From Candidatus Saccharimonadota bacterium (GTDB taxonomy: Bacteria > Patescibacteriota > Saccharimonadia > Saccharimonadales > Saccharimonadaceae): a stretch of 64,000 nt of DNA. Both the position numbers and the translations under genes were made by a program. The notes under the pieces are model-generated. The model ran no database searches, was not told the origin of the DNA, and saw nothing but the letters and a program-made list of their open reading frames with translations. Positions 1 to 11,442 of this stretch are shown one piece after another (within the stretch, counting starts at the first letter, position 1; each line of letters opens with the position of its first letter). The stretch is taken from contig JAFRWP010000007.1 in the NCBI GenBank assembly GCA_017437945.1, forward strand, positions 1 to 64,000, read 5' to 3'.

Positions 1-23
1 GTTCGCGGCGTCGCCTCGCAAAT

Positions 24-41
24 AAAAATGCTAGCATTTTT
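24..41. other. Perfect palindrome at left edge
   Basis: AAAAATGC and GCATTTTT flank a short centre, an 18-base palindrome that could act as a weak bidirectional terminator for whatever lies left of the window. Positions 1-107 otherwise show only a small GC-rich inverted repeat near 67-82 (GAACCC/GGGTTC). I see no gene in them. Confidence 0.35.
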
Positions 42-101
42 GCTTGCCTCGGCTCCTTGCTCGCACGAACCCTGCGGGTTCTCGTCCCGTCCAAATAGGA
101 C

Positions 102-131
102 AAAAATATGACCCACTTGGGTCATCTTTTT
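102..131. terminator. Bidirectional terminator after tRNA-Leu
   Basis: ATGACCC and GGGTCAT form a stem at 108-125, with an A-run on the left (102-106) and a T-run on the right (127-131). It can therefore stop transcription on either strand. It sits just downstream of the minus-strand tRNA genes. Confidence 0.65.
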
Positions 132-135
132 GTTC

Positions 136-222
136 TGGTGGGCAAGATGGGACTCGAACCCATAATCCGGTAAAGGAAGCAGATTTTAAGTCTGCCGCGT
201 ATACCAATTCCGCCACTTGCCC
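136..222 (-). tRNA. tRNA-Leu (anticodon UAA)
   Basis: On the minus strand the acceptor stem GGGCAAG (222-216) pairs with CTTGCCC (146-140), followed by A73 and an encoded CCA (138-136). The anticodon stem-loop GCAGA-CTTAAAA-TCTGC gives anticodon TAA. A long variable arm, typical of class II leucine tRNAs, forms a TCC/GGA stem. The T-loop TTCGAGT and the D-loop GG pair are canonical. The gene lies 18 bases downstream of tRNA-Cys and is probably co-transcribed with it. Confidence 0.96.
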
Positions 223-236
223 AAATTCTTAAAAAA

Positions 237-310
237 TGGAGGTGCGTACCAGAGTTGCACTGGTCTACGAGGTTTTGCAGACCTCTGCGTAACTGCTCCG
301 CCAACGCACC
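237..310 (-). tRNA. tRNA-Cys (anticodon GCA), unusual elbow
   Basis: On the minus strand the acceptor stem GGTGCGT (310-304) pairs with ACGCACC, followed by U73, the cysteine identity base, and an encoded CCA. The anticodon arm GAGGT-CTGCAAA-ACCTC gives GCA. The T-arm is ACCAG-TGCAACT-CTGGT, so position 55 is G rather than U. The D-loop reads AGCAGTTA, so the usual G18 is A while G19 is kept. Both partners of the normally universal G18-Psi55 contact are changed together. A TATAAT box ends only 8 bases before the mature 5' end. Confidence 0.93.
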
Positions 311-318
311 ATGCAGGT

Positions 319-324
319 ATTATA
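319..324 (-). promoter_or_regulatory. -10 box of the tRNA-Cys/tRNA-Leu unit
   Basis: TATAAT on the minus strand lies 8 bases before the first base of mature tRNA-Cys, so the predicted start is within about 2 bases of the tRNA 5' end. I see no good -35 box. Confidence 0.55.
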
Positions 325-350
325 TCATACATTAGCGGGCCTTTCTTACC

Positions 351-379
351 TTGAAAAATGGCCGAATTTATTATATAGT
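351..379 (+). promoter_or_regulatory. Sigma-70 promoter of the 441 gene
   Basis: TTGAAA (351-356), a 17-base spacer and TATAGT (374-379). The predicted start near 386 coincides with the first base of a hairpin. Confidence 0.7.
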
Positions 380-385
380 AAACCC

Positions 386-407
386 GTAAACAGCGCTGGC
401 TGTTTAT
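386..407 (+). promoter_or_regulatory. 5'-end hairpin in the leader of the 441 gene
   Basis: GTAAACAGC (386-394) pairs with GCTGTTTAT (399-407) around a GCTG loop. The stem starts at the predicted +1. It could protect the 5' end of the mRNA or act as a regulatory leader. Similar hairpins occur before other accessory genes in this window. Confidence 0.55.
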
Positions 408-440
408 ATTTATTGCTCAAAAACGCAAGGAGGGACGTGA

Positions 441-938
441 ATGAGTGAACTTTCCGATTTTGAAATCTTCAGTCCAGAAGCCGCAGAGGAACTTGCTCGA
501 AAGGTCTACTCAATGGTGCCAGATGACGTATTTGTTACGGTGTTGTGCTTAGAATTAGATATCAATGCAGACGTACGCACTAAGGGTCCAGACACCGACG
601 AAATGCCATCAATAATGGTTGCGCGAAACGAGCGCCGCATCGGCGAGTTGCTCGATATTATCGAGATTCAGCCGCCCTGGCACTATGACGTCGAAAAGTA
701 CCCCGTTTTAATGATCGCAATCGAAAGCGCTCGGTGCTATTACGGCTATGTTGGCATCACACTGAGCCGAGAATTACCGGCGGAATATGATAGCCCTATC
801 ATTCAGGCCGTATTTGGCTATATTCGCAAACATCTGCCGGAGCCATTCATTGATGATGAAGGTGGTGTTCCCGATGTGGGATACTTCTACGGCGTTCTTT
901 CGAACACGAATACCTGTTACGATCCGTCTGAGGATTAA
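441..938 (+). CDS. Hypothetical protein, 165 aa
   Basis: I do not recognise this protein. It starts at ATG 441 after a strong Shine-Dalgarno (AAGGAGGG, 427-434). It is soluble and acidic, has no signal peptide or membrane segment, and contains only a few scattered cysteines. The middle of the protein alternates hydrophobic and charged residues in a pattern suggesting a mixed alpha/beta fold. It is a complete transcription unit on its own, with a sigma-70 promoter, a leader hairpin and a terminator at 941-963. That construction matches the other unrecognised genes here (11443, 55123, 55900) and differs from the leaderless core genes. Confidence 0.75.
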   Translation: MSELSDFEIFSPEAAEELARKVYSMVPDDVFVTVLCLELDINADVRTKGPDTDEMPSIMVARNERRIGELLDIIEIQPPWHYDVEKYPVLMIAIESARCYYGYVGITLSRELPAEYDSPIIQAVFGYIRKHLPEPFIDDEGGVPDVGYFYGVLSNTNTCYDPSED

Positions 939-940
939 TG

Positions 941-963
941 CCCCGCGTATGGCGGGGCTTTTT
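941..963 (+). terminator. Terminator of the 441 gene
   Basis: CCCCGC-GTATG-GCGGGG followed by CTTTTTG, a compact GC-rich intrinsic terminator directly after the TAA stop. Confidence 0.85.
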
Positions 964-969
964 GCGCAT

Positions 970-996
970 AAAAAACCGGCGTCACACTGACGCCGG
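970..996 (-). terminator. Terminator of the 1017 gene
   Basis: CCGGCGTCA and TGACGCCGG form a 9-bp stem with a CAC loop. The A-run at 970-975 becomes a T-run on the minus strand. It ends the convergent gene at 1017-1427. Confidence 0.85.
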
Positions 997-1016
997 GCGC
1001 TGACATCGTCTGTATA

Positions 1017-1427
1017 TCAGACTTTGACAGCCGTGAAGGTTCTCTGGGCGTTTTCCAGAATGGTCTGACCGTGCTCGGTCGTGTCGGCCAAGACGCCAAT
1101 CGCGATAGTAAAACCGTAGCCGTCCTTTCCGGATCCATAATCTACGGTCCCCAGCGCAATTTCTGCATCCCATGCCATCGACGGGGCATTGCCCCTGTGA
1201 TCTCGCACGTATTTTCTAACGAAATCACATTTGGACTCATCGGGGCAACCCCACGTCATCACTCTTTCGATACTGATTTCATCGGTCATCGATGGCGTGG
1301 AACCTTCTTGAGGAATGTTCTTGATAGAGACAACGAAAATACAGTATTCAATGCCCCCATCAATGGCTTGCCTGCGCGCATCTTTCATGCAGACATCGAG
1401 TGCTTTGAAAGCGTAATAGTCCGTCAT
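1017..1427 (-). CDS. Hypothetical protein, 136 aa
   Basis: I do not recognise this protein. I chose the ATG at 1427 because a strong Shine-Dalgarno (GGAGGAGGTG) sits just upstream on the minus strand. An in-frame ATG at 1472 would abut a TATAAT box (1478-1473) and has no ribosome site. The product is soluble, with no signal peptide, and has four cysteines, including two in the stretch WGCPDESKC. It ends in TGA, one of only three genes here that do. It converges with the 441 gene and each has its own terminator. Its style is that of the accessory class, and the function is unknown. Confidence 0.75.
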   Translation of the reverse strand: MTDYYAFKALDVCMKDARRQAIDGGIEYCIFVVSIKNIPQEGSTPSMTDEISIERVMTWGCPDESKCDFVRKYVRDHRGNAPSMAWDAEIALGTVDYGSGKDGYGFTIAIGVLADTTEHGQTILENAQRTFTAVKV

Positions 1428-1472
1428 GATTTCACCTCCTCCGATAAGATAGGAATGCCTACAGACACCCAT

Positions 1473-1478
1473 ATTATA
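1473..1478 (-). promoter_or_regulatory. -10 box upstream of the 1017 gene
   Basis: TATAAT on the minus strand, about 45 bases before the chosen start codon. I see no good -35 box at 17 bp spacing. Confidence 0.5.
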
Positions 1479-1596
1479 CAGTATCGAAAATGCTGATGCT
1501 TTTAATTGTCCGAAAAAACTATATATTTTCTACATGACCCGCAAAAACTATTACATTTCTTGGCATGAATCAGGCGCCCACTCGTCCTGAAGCTTA

Positions 1597-3138
1597 GTGG
1601 AGTTTTTGCGCAAAATTCACAATTGGCGATTTTTACACCGCGCACGTAAACGCACTATACTTTGTGGCGGTTTTCCGCTTGACCGACAGCAAATTGAGGC
1701 CGTTGTTGCTTGCGAGGATGCGCAATTGGTCTTAGCTTCGGCCGGTTCGGGCAAAACCATGAGTCTTCTGGCGAAAATCGAATATCTCTATCGCGAATTA
1801 CGCATTCCGGCGGAGCAAATATTGGCAATATCGTTTACGAAAAAGACTGTCGACGAGCTAGCAGAACGCTGCGAAGTGAAAGGCGTGGAGTTTCGTACTT
1901 TTCATGGTCTCGGCAATAGTATTCTGCATGGTGCCGGGCGCGATTTTCGTGGTCAAACGCTCATTAGTGAATCTGAAACTAAGAGTTTTCTTCAACAACA
2001 AGTATCGAAGCTGCCAAAATTGCCCGACAACAAGGATTTTTTCGTGAACCAACTCCAAACGTTTTTGTCTTTGCATAAAAATGCTCAGTATTCTCCAGCG
2101 GATGTCATAAAGCGGGAAATGGTTGGCAGCGAAACGGTGCAAGCAAAAGCGCAGCAGTTCTTAAAAATCTATTTCAAAATCTATTTTGCGTACGAAGAAT
2201 ATTTAAAAACTCACCACAAATATGATTTTGCCGATATGATCAACTGCGCAGAGCAGACTGTTCGTGACTATCCGAACGTTGCGCGTGGATATAAATATAT
2301 ATTATTAGACGAAGTGCAGGACCTTTCGCGCAACCGATGCTTGTTGATCCGCGCCATCCTGCAGAAAAATCCGGGCTGCAAATTGTTTGCCGTCGGCGAT
2401 GATTGGCAATCTATCTACCGTTTTACTGGCAGCGACCTAACTTTGATTCGGGATTTTGAAACAACTTTTGGATTAAAAACTCGCCACAGCCTTATTGAAA
2501 CGACGCACCGTTTTGGTAATCCCACCATCAGAATCAGTAGCGAGTTCGTGCAAAAGAACCCTACTCAATCGCACAAGAATGTATTTAATTTAAGGGGCAA
2601 GCCAACGCCTATCCATGTCATATTTAATCGCCCCAAAGTTCGAGACGATGATACTGAGTCGTTGAACATCATTCTGCAGACTATTATCGATAAGCATGGC
2701 TACGACAGAGTGCGCACAAAAGAATTTCAAATTATTTCGCGGTTTAATCATGACATTAATCGGCTGACGCAATCCGAGAATCTCAAAATCGTCAAGGATT
2801 CTGATAGTGGTACGGCTACAATTTATTGGCGGAGCGCACGTAGTCCCACGGAGATAATAAAACTAGAATTTTGCTCCATGCATAAATCCAAAGGCATTAC
2901 TCGCGATATCGTGATTGTCTTGAATATGAACTCTAACCTAATGGGTATGCCGGCCCGTCGCGAAACTGATCCAATTATTGATAGGCTTCTATCCCATGAA
3001 GATGACTATGCTTTCGCCGAAGAACGCCGTCTATTTTATGTGGCCATTACTCGTGCTCGTGAGGCGACGTATTTGATTGCGAATTACGAAAAACCGTCGC
3101 CTTTTGTGCTCGAAATCTCTGATAATGAAGAAAAATAG
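1597..3138 (+). CDS. UvrD/Rep superfamily 1 helicase, DNA helicase IV (HelD)-like
   Basis: ATP-dependent 3'-5' DNA helicase core of superfamily 1. Visible motifs in order: Walker A ASAGSGKT (about residues 47-54), DEVQD motif II (about 239-243), motif III GDDWQSIYRFTGS, motif V MHKSKGI, motif VI VAITRARE and a closing PSPFVLEI. The GDDWQ-IYRF and PSPFV signatures resemble E. coli DNA helicase IV more than UvrD or PcrA. At 513 residues it is shorter than E. coli HelD (about 680 aa): the N-terminal region that precedes the helicase core there is missing. The start is GTG 1597, with no convincing ribosome site, and no continuation is visible upstream in other frames. It is monocistronic and its start is the least certain part. 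Confidence 0.85.
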   Translation: MEFLRKIHNWRFLHRARKRTILCGGFPLDRQQIEAVVACEDAQLVLASAGSGKTMSLLAKIEYLYRELRIPAEQILAISFTKKTVDELAERCEVKGVEFRTFHGLGNSILHGAGRDFRGQTLISESETKSFLQQQVSKLPKLPDNKDFFVNQLQTFLSLHKNAQYSPADVIKREMVGSETVQAKAQQFLKIYFKIYFAYEEYLKTHHKYDFADMINCAEQTVRDYPNVARGYKYILLDEVQDLSRNRCLLIRAILQKNPGCKLFAVGDDWQSIYRFTGSDLTLIRDFETTFGLKTRHSLIETTHRFGNPTIRISSEFVQKNPTQSHKNVFNLRGKPTPIHVIFNRPKVRDDDTESLNIILQTIIDKHGYDRVRTKEFQIISRFNHDINRLTQSENLKIVKDSDSGTATIYWRSARSPTEIIKLEFCSMHKSKGITRDIVIVLNMNSNLMGMPARRETDPIIDRLLSHEDDYAFAEERRLFYVAITRAREATYLIANYEKPSPFVLEISDNEEK

Positions 3139-3154
3139 TCTATAATATTTATAT

Positions 3155-4022
3155 ATGGCAGTTTCCATGCGCAAACAAATCGCGCAGAATAAACGCAATA
3201 CTATCGTAATCATGGTTGTTTTTGTCGCCATGATTACACTAATCGGCTGGCTTTTTGCTTGGCTCTGCGATAATCCTACGCTTCTCATCGTTGCAGTTTT
3301 AATTAGTGCGGGCTATGCCGCATTCCAATATTTTGCTGCCGACAAAATTGCTATCAGTGCCGCTGGCGCCCATCAAATTGAACGCGCCGACAATGAACGT
3401 TACTATCGCACGGTCGAACATCTTGTCATGGATGCGAATATTCCGCTACCAAAAATCTACATAATTAACGACGATGCGCCAAACGCATTTGCGACCGGAC
3501 GTGACCCGAATCACTCGCATCTTGCTGTAACTACCGGCCTGCTTGAAGTTATGGATGATAACGAGCTTCGTGCCGTAATCGGACATGAACTTTCGCATAT
3601 CAAAAATTACGACATTCGCGTTAGTATGATTGTTTTCGGACTCGTCTGTCTAGTTGGTTTTATGTCTGACTTTGGTTTGCGTGTGCTATTTTACAGTGAC
3701 CGCAAGGAAGAAGATAACTCACCGGTTGGGGCATTAATCGCACTAATCGTCCTGATTCTCTCGCCAATTGTCGCGACGCTCGTACAAATGGGTATTTCGC
3801 GTCAACGCGAATATCTCGCCGACGCTTCCTCGGCGACGTTAATTGGTAATCCTGACGACATGATCGCGGCTCTGCGTAAACTCGAAACACATACTCGCCC
3901 GATGCATCAACAGAATGTCGCAACGGAAGCAATGTACATTTCAAATCCGCTTCGAAAATCGACCATTAGTAAACTTTTCTCTACTCATCCACCGATCGAA
4001 TCGCGTATAGAAAGGCTCGAAA

Positions 4023-4036
<14 letters not shown>
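3155..4036 (+). CDS. htpX: Membrane zinc metalloprotease HtpX (M48)
   Basis: Integral membrane endopeptidase that degrades misfolded membrane proteins. The HEXXH motif appears as GHELSH (H144-H148), and the downstream third ligand lies in REYLADASS (about residue 219). Two transmembrane segments lie at about 20-65 and hydrophobic stretches at about 150-215 flank the catalytic site. The length of 293 residues is normal for the family. TATAAT at 3141-3146 ends 8 bases before the ATG with no Shine-Dalgarno, so the mRNA is probably leaderless. The 3' end overlaps the next gene by 14 bases, indicating a htpX-4023-ligA operon. The family is usually stress-linked, but I see no CIRCE here. Confidence 0.95.
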
Positions 4037-7116
<3,080 letters not shown>

Positions 7117-7178
7117 TAAAAATTTGTATTTTGTTGTAGTTTGCTCGTATTATATGGTGACTTGTCGAAACTCCATAA

Positions 7179-7205
7179 TTAGCACTCTTGCATTGTGAGT
7201 GCTAA
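7179..7205. promoter_or_regulatory. CIRCE operator (HrcA site) upstream of clpC
   Basis: TTAGCACTC-N9-GAGTGCTAA is a perfect match to the CIRCE consensus bound by the heat-shock repressor HrcA. It ends 5 bases before the -10 box TACAAT (7211-7216), so bound HrcA would block the promoter. Confidence 0.96.
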
Positions 7206-7223
7206 TGCTCTACAATAGATTAT

Positions 7224-9698
7224 ATGATTGACGATTTTAATGAAATTATGAGTCACTTAAGCGAAAACGCTCGTTTTGCGCTCCAGAAAGCCGACTTGTA
7301 CAGTAAACGTTACAATCAGGGCTACATGGGCACTGAGCATTTGTTGATGGGTATTCTTGCACAGGACACCAGTACGGGCGCTAAATTGCTCCGCGATGAG
7401 GGCGTCGATATTGATCAAGTCGAACGTGCCCAGGGTAAAGTTGCAGTTGATGTTCCGGCCGCCCCAATGGCTATGATGTCTCTTTCCGAAGCTACCGTTT
7501 TAACGCTCCGCATGTCAATGAATTTTGCTCGCGAAAACGGCCTCGATGTAATTGGTACCGAACATATGGTCTATGCCATCGTCCGCCAGCCAAACTCACG
7601 CGCCTGCGCGCTGCTGAACAAACTCGATGTCGACATTGAGCATCTCGCCGATAATATTGAGGAATTAGTCGAAAAGCAGGCTAGTGAAGCTAAGGTTGAA
7701 GAACAAAAACGCAAAGCCGGCAAGCGTACTAATTTCCGTTTCTTAACTAAGTTTGGTACTGATCTCACGAACCTTGCCAAGGAAGGCAAGCTCGACACGG
7801 TCATTGGCCGCGAACAGGAAATTGAACGTGCCATCACGGTACTTTGTCGTCGCACTAAAAGCAACCCAGTTTTAATTGGTGAAGCTGGCGTTGGTAAAAC
7901 CGCCATCGTGGAAGGTCTCGCCATGCGCATCGCCAAAAACGATGTGCCGGGAAAACTTATCGGCAAACGTATTTTCCAAGTCGACTTAAGCTCCGTCGTT
8001 GCTGGCACTAAATTCCGTGGTGAATTTGAAGAGCGCATTAAAGGCATTATCGACGAAGCAATTAGTGACGATTCCGTGATTTTATTCATCGATGAATTAC
8101 ACCTTCTTTCTGGTGCCGGCTCGGCCGAAGGCAGCATGGATGCGGCAAATATTTTGAAGCCGGCCCTAGCGCGCAATTCTTTGAAACTCATCGGCGCTAC
8201 GACGCTTGATGAATATCGTAAAAGTATCGAAAAAGACAAGGCGCTTGCACGCCGTTTCCAAACCGTGATGGTTAATGAACCGTCGCCAACAATTACTTTG
8301 CGTATTCTAAAGGGCATCAAAAAACATTATGAAAACTATCACCAAGTTGTAATTTCCGACGAGATTCTAGAAGAGGCTATCACGCTTTCTGAACGTTATA
8401 TTTCTGATCGTTTTATGCCAGACAAAGTCATTGACGTAATTGACGAAGCCAGTGCCATCGCGCGCGTTTCGCTCGATAAAAAAGGTGGCAGCGAATACAA
8501 GAAATGTAAAATTGAACTTGCGGACTTGCAGAACAAAATCGAGCAAGCCGCCGAAAAAGAAGATTATGAAAAAGCGGCCATGTACAAGACTCGCGCCGCG
8601 CAAGTTGAAGACGAAATTAAAAAGCTCGAAAAAGCCAATAAAAACATCGATCAAGCGCCGGCTGTTACATCCGAAAATCTTGCAACCGCCATTAGTCTCA
8701 AAACCGGCATTCCAGTCAAACGCGTCCATGGTTCTGAGCAGGAAATCCTGGTTAATCTCGAAAAACATCTCCAAAAAGACATCATTGGCCAGGATGCGGC
8801 CATTAGGGCAGTTAGCAAAGCGATTCGTCGTGGCCGTTCCGGAATTAGCGATCCACATCGCCCAATTGGCTCTTTTATTTTCATGGGCCCAACTGGTGTT
8901 GGCAAAACCGAACTCGCAAAAGTAATTGCGCGCGAAGTATTTGGCGGCGAAGATTCGTTAATTAAAATCGATATGTCTGAATTTGCGGAAAAACATAACG
9001 TTGCGCGTCTCGTTGGTGCACCAGCTGGCTATGTTGGTTATGATGATGGCGGCAAACTCACTGAACAAATTCGCCGTCGTCCATATTCGGTAGTATTGTT
9101 CGACGAAATCGAAAAAGCCGATCCAGAAGTTTTCAATATTTTGCTACAAATTTTAGAGGACGGTACTCTCACGGACGGGCAGGGCACGAAAGTTAAATTC
9201 AACAACTCAATCGTGATTTTGACCAGCAACTTAGGCGCAGAAGATATGTATCGCGAATCCGAAATGGGCTTTTCCGTAAAGACCAAAAAAGACGCCAAAG
9301 CACTCGAAGCTGAGCATGCCGCCAATGAAGCAGCTGCTATGAAAGCTCTTCGCAAAATGATGCGCCCAGAACTTGTTAATCGTTTCGATTCAATTATTAC
9401 TTTCAATGCACTCAGTGAAAAAGATGTGAACCAAATTTTCGACAATATGATCGAAAATCTGAAGAAACGTTTGGCCGAAAAGTCAATCGGCTTGCAACTT
9501 ACAGACGCCGCCAAAAAACAACTCATCAAAAAAGGCTACGATCCCAAGAATGGCGCTCGCCCACTTCGCCGCGAAATCGAGGACGATCTCGAAACCTTAC
9601 TTGCCGACCACATTTTGCAAGGCAAACTCGACAAAGGTGATATTGCGAAAGTTGATTTTAATAAATCCGCCTTCACGATTAGTGTCGTCAAAGAATAA
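7224..9698 (+). CDS. clpC: AAA+ unfoldase ClpC
   Basis: Unfolds substrates and feeds them to ClpP. It has an N-terminal double Clp_N repeat (1-150), AAA-1 with Walker A GEAGVGKT (about 219), a UVR-like coiled middle segment ([15 protein letters not shown], about 445) and AAA-2 with Walker A GPTGVGKT (about 555). The UVR segment and the 824-residue length favour ClpC over ClpB or ClpA. A CIRCE operator at 7179-7205 predicts HrcA-controlled heat induction. The -10 box ends 7 bases before ATG 7224 and there is no Shine-Dalgarno, so the message is probably leaderless. The partner clpP lies 1.1 kb downstream under its own CIRCE. Confidence 0.97.
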   Translation: MIDDFNEIMSHLSENARFALQKADLYSKRYNQGYMGTEHLLMGILAQDTSTGAKLLRDEGVDIDQVERAQGKVAVDVPAAPMAMMSLSEATVLTLRMSMNFARENGLDVIGTEHMVYAIVRQPNSRACALLNKLDVDIEHLADNIEELVEKQASEAKVEEQKRKAGKRTNFRFLTKFGTDLTNLAKEGKLDTVIGREQEIERAITVLCRRTKSNPVLIGEAGVGKTAIVEGLAMRIAKNDVPGKLIGKRIFQVDLSSVVAGTKFRGEFEERIKGIIDEAISDDSVILFIDELHLLSGAGSAEGSMDAANILKPALARNSLKLIGATTLDEYRKSIEKDKALARRFQTVMVNEPSPTITLRILKGIKKHYENYHQVVISDEILEEAITLSERYISDRFMPDKVIDVIDEASAIARVSLDKKGGSEYKKCKIELADLQNKIEQAAEKEDYEKAAMYKTRAAQVEDEIKKLEKANKNIDQAPAVTSENLATAISLKTGIPVKRVHGSEQEILVNLEKHLQKDIIGQDAAIRAVSKAIRRGRSGISDPHRPIGSFIFMGPTGVGKTELAKVIAREVFGGEDSLIKIDMSEFAEKHNVARLVGAPAGYVGYDDGGKLTEQIRRRPYSVVLFDEIEKADPEVFNILLQILEDGTLTDGQGTKVKFNNSIVILTSNLGAEDMYRESEMGFSVKTKKDAKALEAEHAANEAAAMKALRKMMRPELVNRFDSIITFNALSEKDVNQIFDNMIENLKKRLAEKSIGLQLTDAAKKQLIKKGYDPKNGARPLRREIEDDLETLLADHILQGKLDKGDIAKVDFNKSAFTISVVKE

Positions 9699-9714
9699 GC
9701 GCTATAATTAAAAC

Positions 9715-10752
9715 GTGGAATTACTATACGATCCAACTGTTGGCATGGAATTGCCAAAGCCAAAACGCCACATTAGTATTTGGATTATTTCTGCTGTCCT
9801 AGTTTTAATACTTGGTTTTGGTTTTCTTTTGTTCGGTCAACGCATCGCAGATTATTTTGCCGGCCGCGACTATGAACCGTCTCCGGAACTTGCAAAAGTT
9901 ATCGAAAAACTACATTTAACCGAAGATGCCGATTTGGTTTTGCGCGCCGTCCATCCCGTTCAGCAAAACGCTGAAGAGTTCAATAAAAACTGCCCGAGTG
10001 GTGATGAAGAGATGTCGACGTTGGGCTGTTTTTCGCCGAGCGCAAGTCAAATTTTTATCTACCAAATTGACGCCGAAGAACTCGACGGCATAAAAGAATC
10101 AGTATTAGCGCACGAACTTTTGCATGCAATTTATCAGCGCCTGAATAATTTTGACCGTTCGACTGTGCACGAGGCATTAAAAGAATATTACGATGCGCAT
10201 CGCGACGAGTTTGAAGATTATTTGTCGAGCTATTCGGAAAAACTTTTTTACACTGAGTTGCATTCAATCGTGGGGCAGCGCGTAAAAGGTTCTGATTTGC
10301 CGGAAACACTGCGCAATCATTATGCGAAATATTTCAAAAACCAAGACGAAATCGCGGGTTATTACAAAAAATATCGCTCCGTCCTGGAAACGCTCGAAAA
10401 AAATATCAACGCCCTTCATGATGAAGTCGAAAAAATCCGCACCGGCATAAATGAGCGTCGTGCGGAGTATGATCAAAAATTGGCTAGCTATGAAAAACTC
10501 AGCGCCGATTTCCAGAAACGCTCAAGTGAAGGCGCCTACAGTAATTACTCCGAAATGATGAAAGCTTACGACGTCGTCAAAGATACCTATGAAAAACTTG
10601 AGGCCGAGCGCAAAGTCCTCAATGAGGATATTGACGCGTTGAACGAAAAGATTAATCAGTTGAACGATTACGTCGACCGCAACCGCGCTCTTAGCAGAGC
10701 CATGGATAGCCACGTCAAAGTCGAAGAAGTCCCTACCGCCTCCGCTGAGTAA
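9715..10752 (+). CDS. Membrane-anchored putative HEXXH metalloprotease with coiled coil
   Basis: Not a protein I can name. A single transmembrane segment (about residues 20-42) is followed by an extracytoplasmic domain with AHELLHAIY, an HEXXH zinc-protease motif; a possible third glutamate ligand lies in FYTELHS about 40 residues on. The last ~130 residues are a long charged coiled coil. It starts at GTG 9715, six bases after TATAAT (9703-9708), without a ribosome site, so it is probably leaderless. It lies between clpC and clpP, and its stop codon touches the CIRCE of clpP. The position suggests a role in envelope protein quality control. Protease activity is inferred from the motif alone. 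Confidence 0.7.
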   Translation: MELLYDPTVGMELPKPKRHISIWIISAVLVLILGFGFLLFGQRIADYFAGRDYEPSPELAKVIEKLHLTEDADLVLRAVHPVQQNAEEFNKNCPSGDEEMSTLGCFSPSASQIFIYQIDAEELDGIKESVLAHELLHAIYQRLNNFDRSTVHEALKEYYDAHRDEFEDYLSSYSEKLFYTELHSIVGQRVKGSDLPETLRNHYAKYFKNQDEIAGYYKKYRSVLETLEKNINALHDEVEKIRTGINERRAEYDQKLASYEKLSADFQKRSSEGAYSNYSEMMKAYDVVKDTYEKLEAERKVLNEDIDALNEKINQLNDYVDRNRALSRAMDSHVKVEEVPTASAE

Positions 10753-10779
10753 CTAGCACTCTTGATTTGCGAGTGCTAG
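10753..10779. promoter_or_regulatory. CIRCE operator (HrcA site) upstream of clpP
   Basis: CTAGCACTC-N9-GAGTGCTAG keeps the perfect CIRCE core. It is followed by TATAAT (10785-10790) and begins immediately after the stop of the previous gene. Confidence 0.95.
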
Positions 10780-10807
10780 AAGGCTATAATAGTTCTCAAG
10801 GAGGAAA

Positions 10808-11389
10808 ATGAAGAATTATCTAGTCCCAACCGTTATTGAAGAAACTAATCGTGGCGAACGTGCCTTTGATATTTATTCGCGTCTTTTGAAGGAGCGCGTC
10901 GTTTTTATGGGCGATCAAGTAACGCCAGAAACCGCCAATATTGTCATTGCGCAGCTTCTGCATCTCGCTTACGAAGATCCAAAGAAGGATATCAAGCTTT
11001 ATATTAATTCGCCTGGCGGTTCTGTTTATGATGGCCTTGCCATTATCGATACTATGAATTATATCGAGCCAGACGTGCAGACTATCGGCATTGGCCTGCA
11101 GGCCTCTATGGGCGCCATGCTGCTTTCGAGCGGCACCAAAGGGAAGCGCTATTGTTTGCCAAATGCTCGCATTATGATTCATCAGCCAAGCTCTGGCACG
11201 GAAGGCAAAATTACCGATCAGGAAATTGCTCTCAAAGAAGGCATTTACCTCAAACAAGTTCTTGCCGAAATGATGGCTAAGAACACTGGTAAATCCGTCA
11301 AAGAAGTCGAAAAAGCTATGGACCGCGACCATTGGATGTCTGCGGAAGAAGCTCAAAAATTCGGCATTATTGACGAAGTTATCAGATAA
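10808..11389 (+). CDS. clpP: ATP-dependent Clp protease proteolytic subunit ClpP
   Basis: Serine protease barrel that degrades proteins unfolded by ClpC/ClpX. The catalytic triad is visible as S100 (QASMGA), H125 (IMIHQP) and D174 ([11 protein letters not shown]), with spacing matching E. coli ClpP. At 193 residues it is a typical length. Unlike clpC it has a real leader and a strong Shine-Dalgarno (AAGGAGG, 10799-10805) before ATG 10808. The CIRCE at 10753-10779 places it in the HrcA regulon together with clpC. A terminator follows at 11404-11434. Confidence 0.98.
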   Translation: MKNYLVPTVIEETNRGERAFDIYSRLLKERVVFMGDQVTPETANIVIAQLLHLAYEDPKKDIKLYINSPGGSVYDGLAIIDTMNYIEPDVQTIGIGLQASMGAMLLSSGTKGKRYCLPNARIMIHQPSSGTEGKITDQEIALKEGIYLKQVLAEMMAKNTGKSVKEVEKAMDRDHWMSAEEAQKFGIIDEVIR

Positions 11390-11403
11390 TCCAGAAATGA
11401 GAT

Positions 11404-11434
11404 GAGCCCGACGCTGAGGCCGGGCTCTTTTTTT
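11404..11434 (+). terminator. Terminator of clpP
   Basis: GAGCCCG and CGGGCTC form the stem, followed by seven T residues. Confidence 0.88.
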
Positions 11435-11442
11435 GCAGAGTT

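Noticed and set aside
44-304. Open frames overlapping the two tRNA genes
   Set aside because: They are read-through of tRNA sequence and its complement, with no ribosome site.
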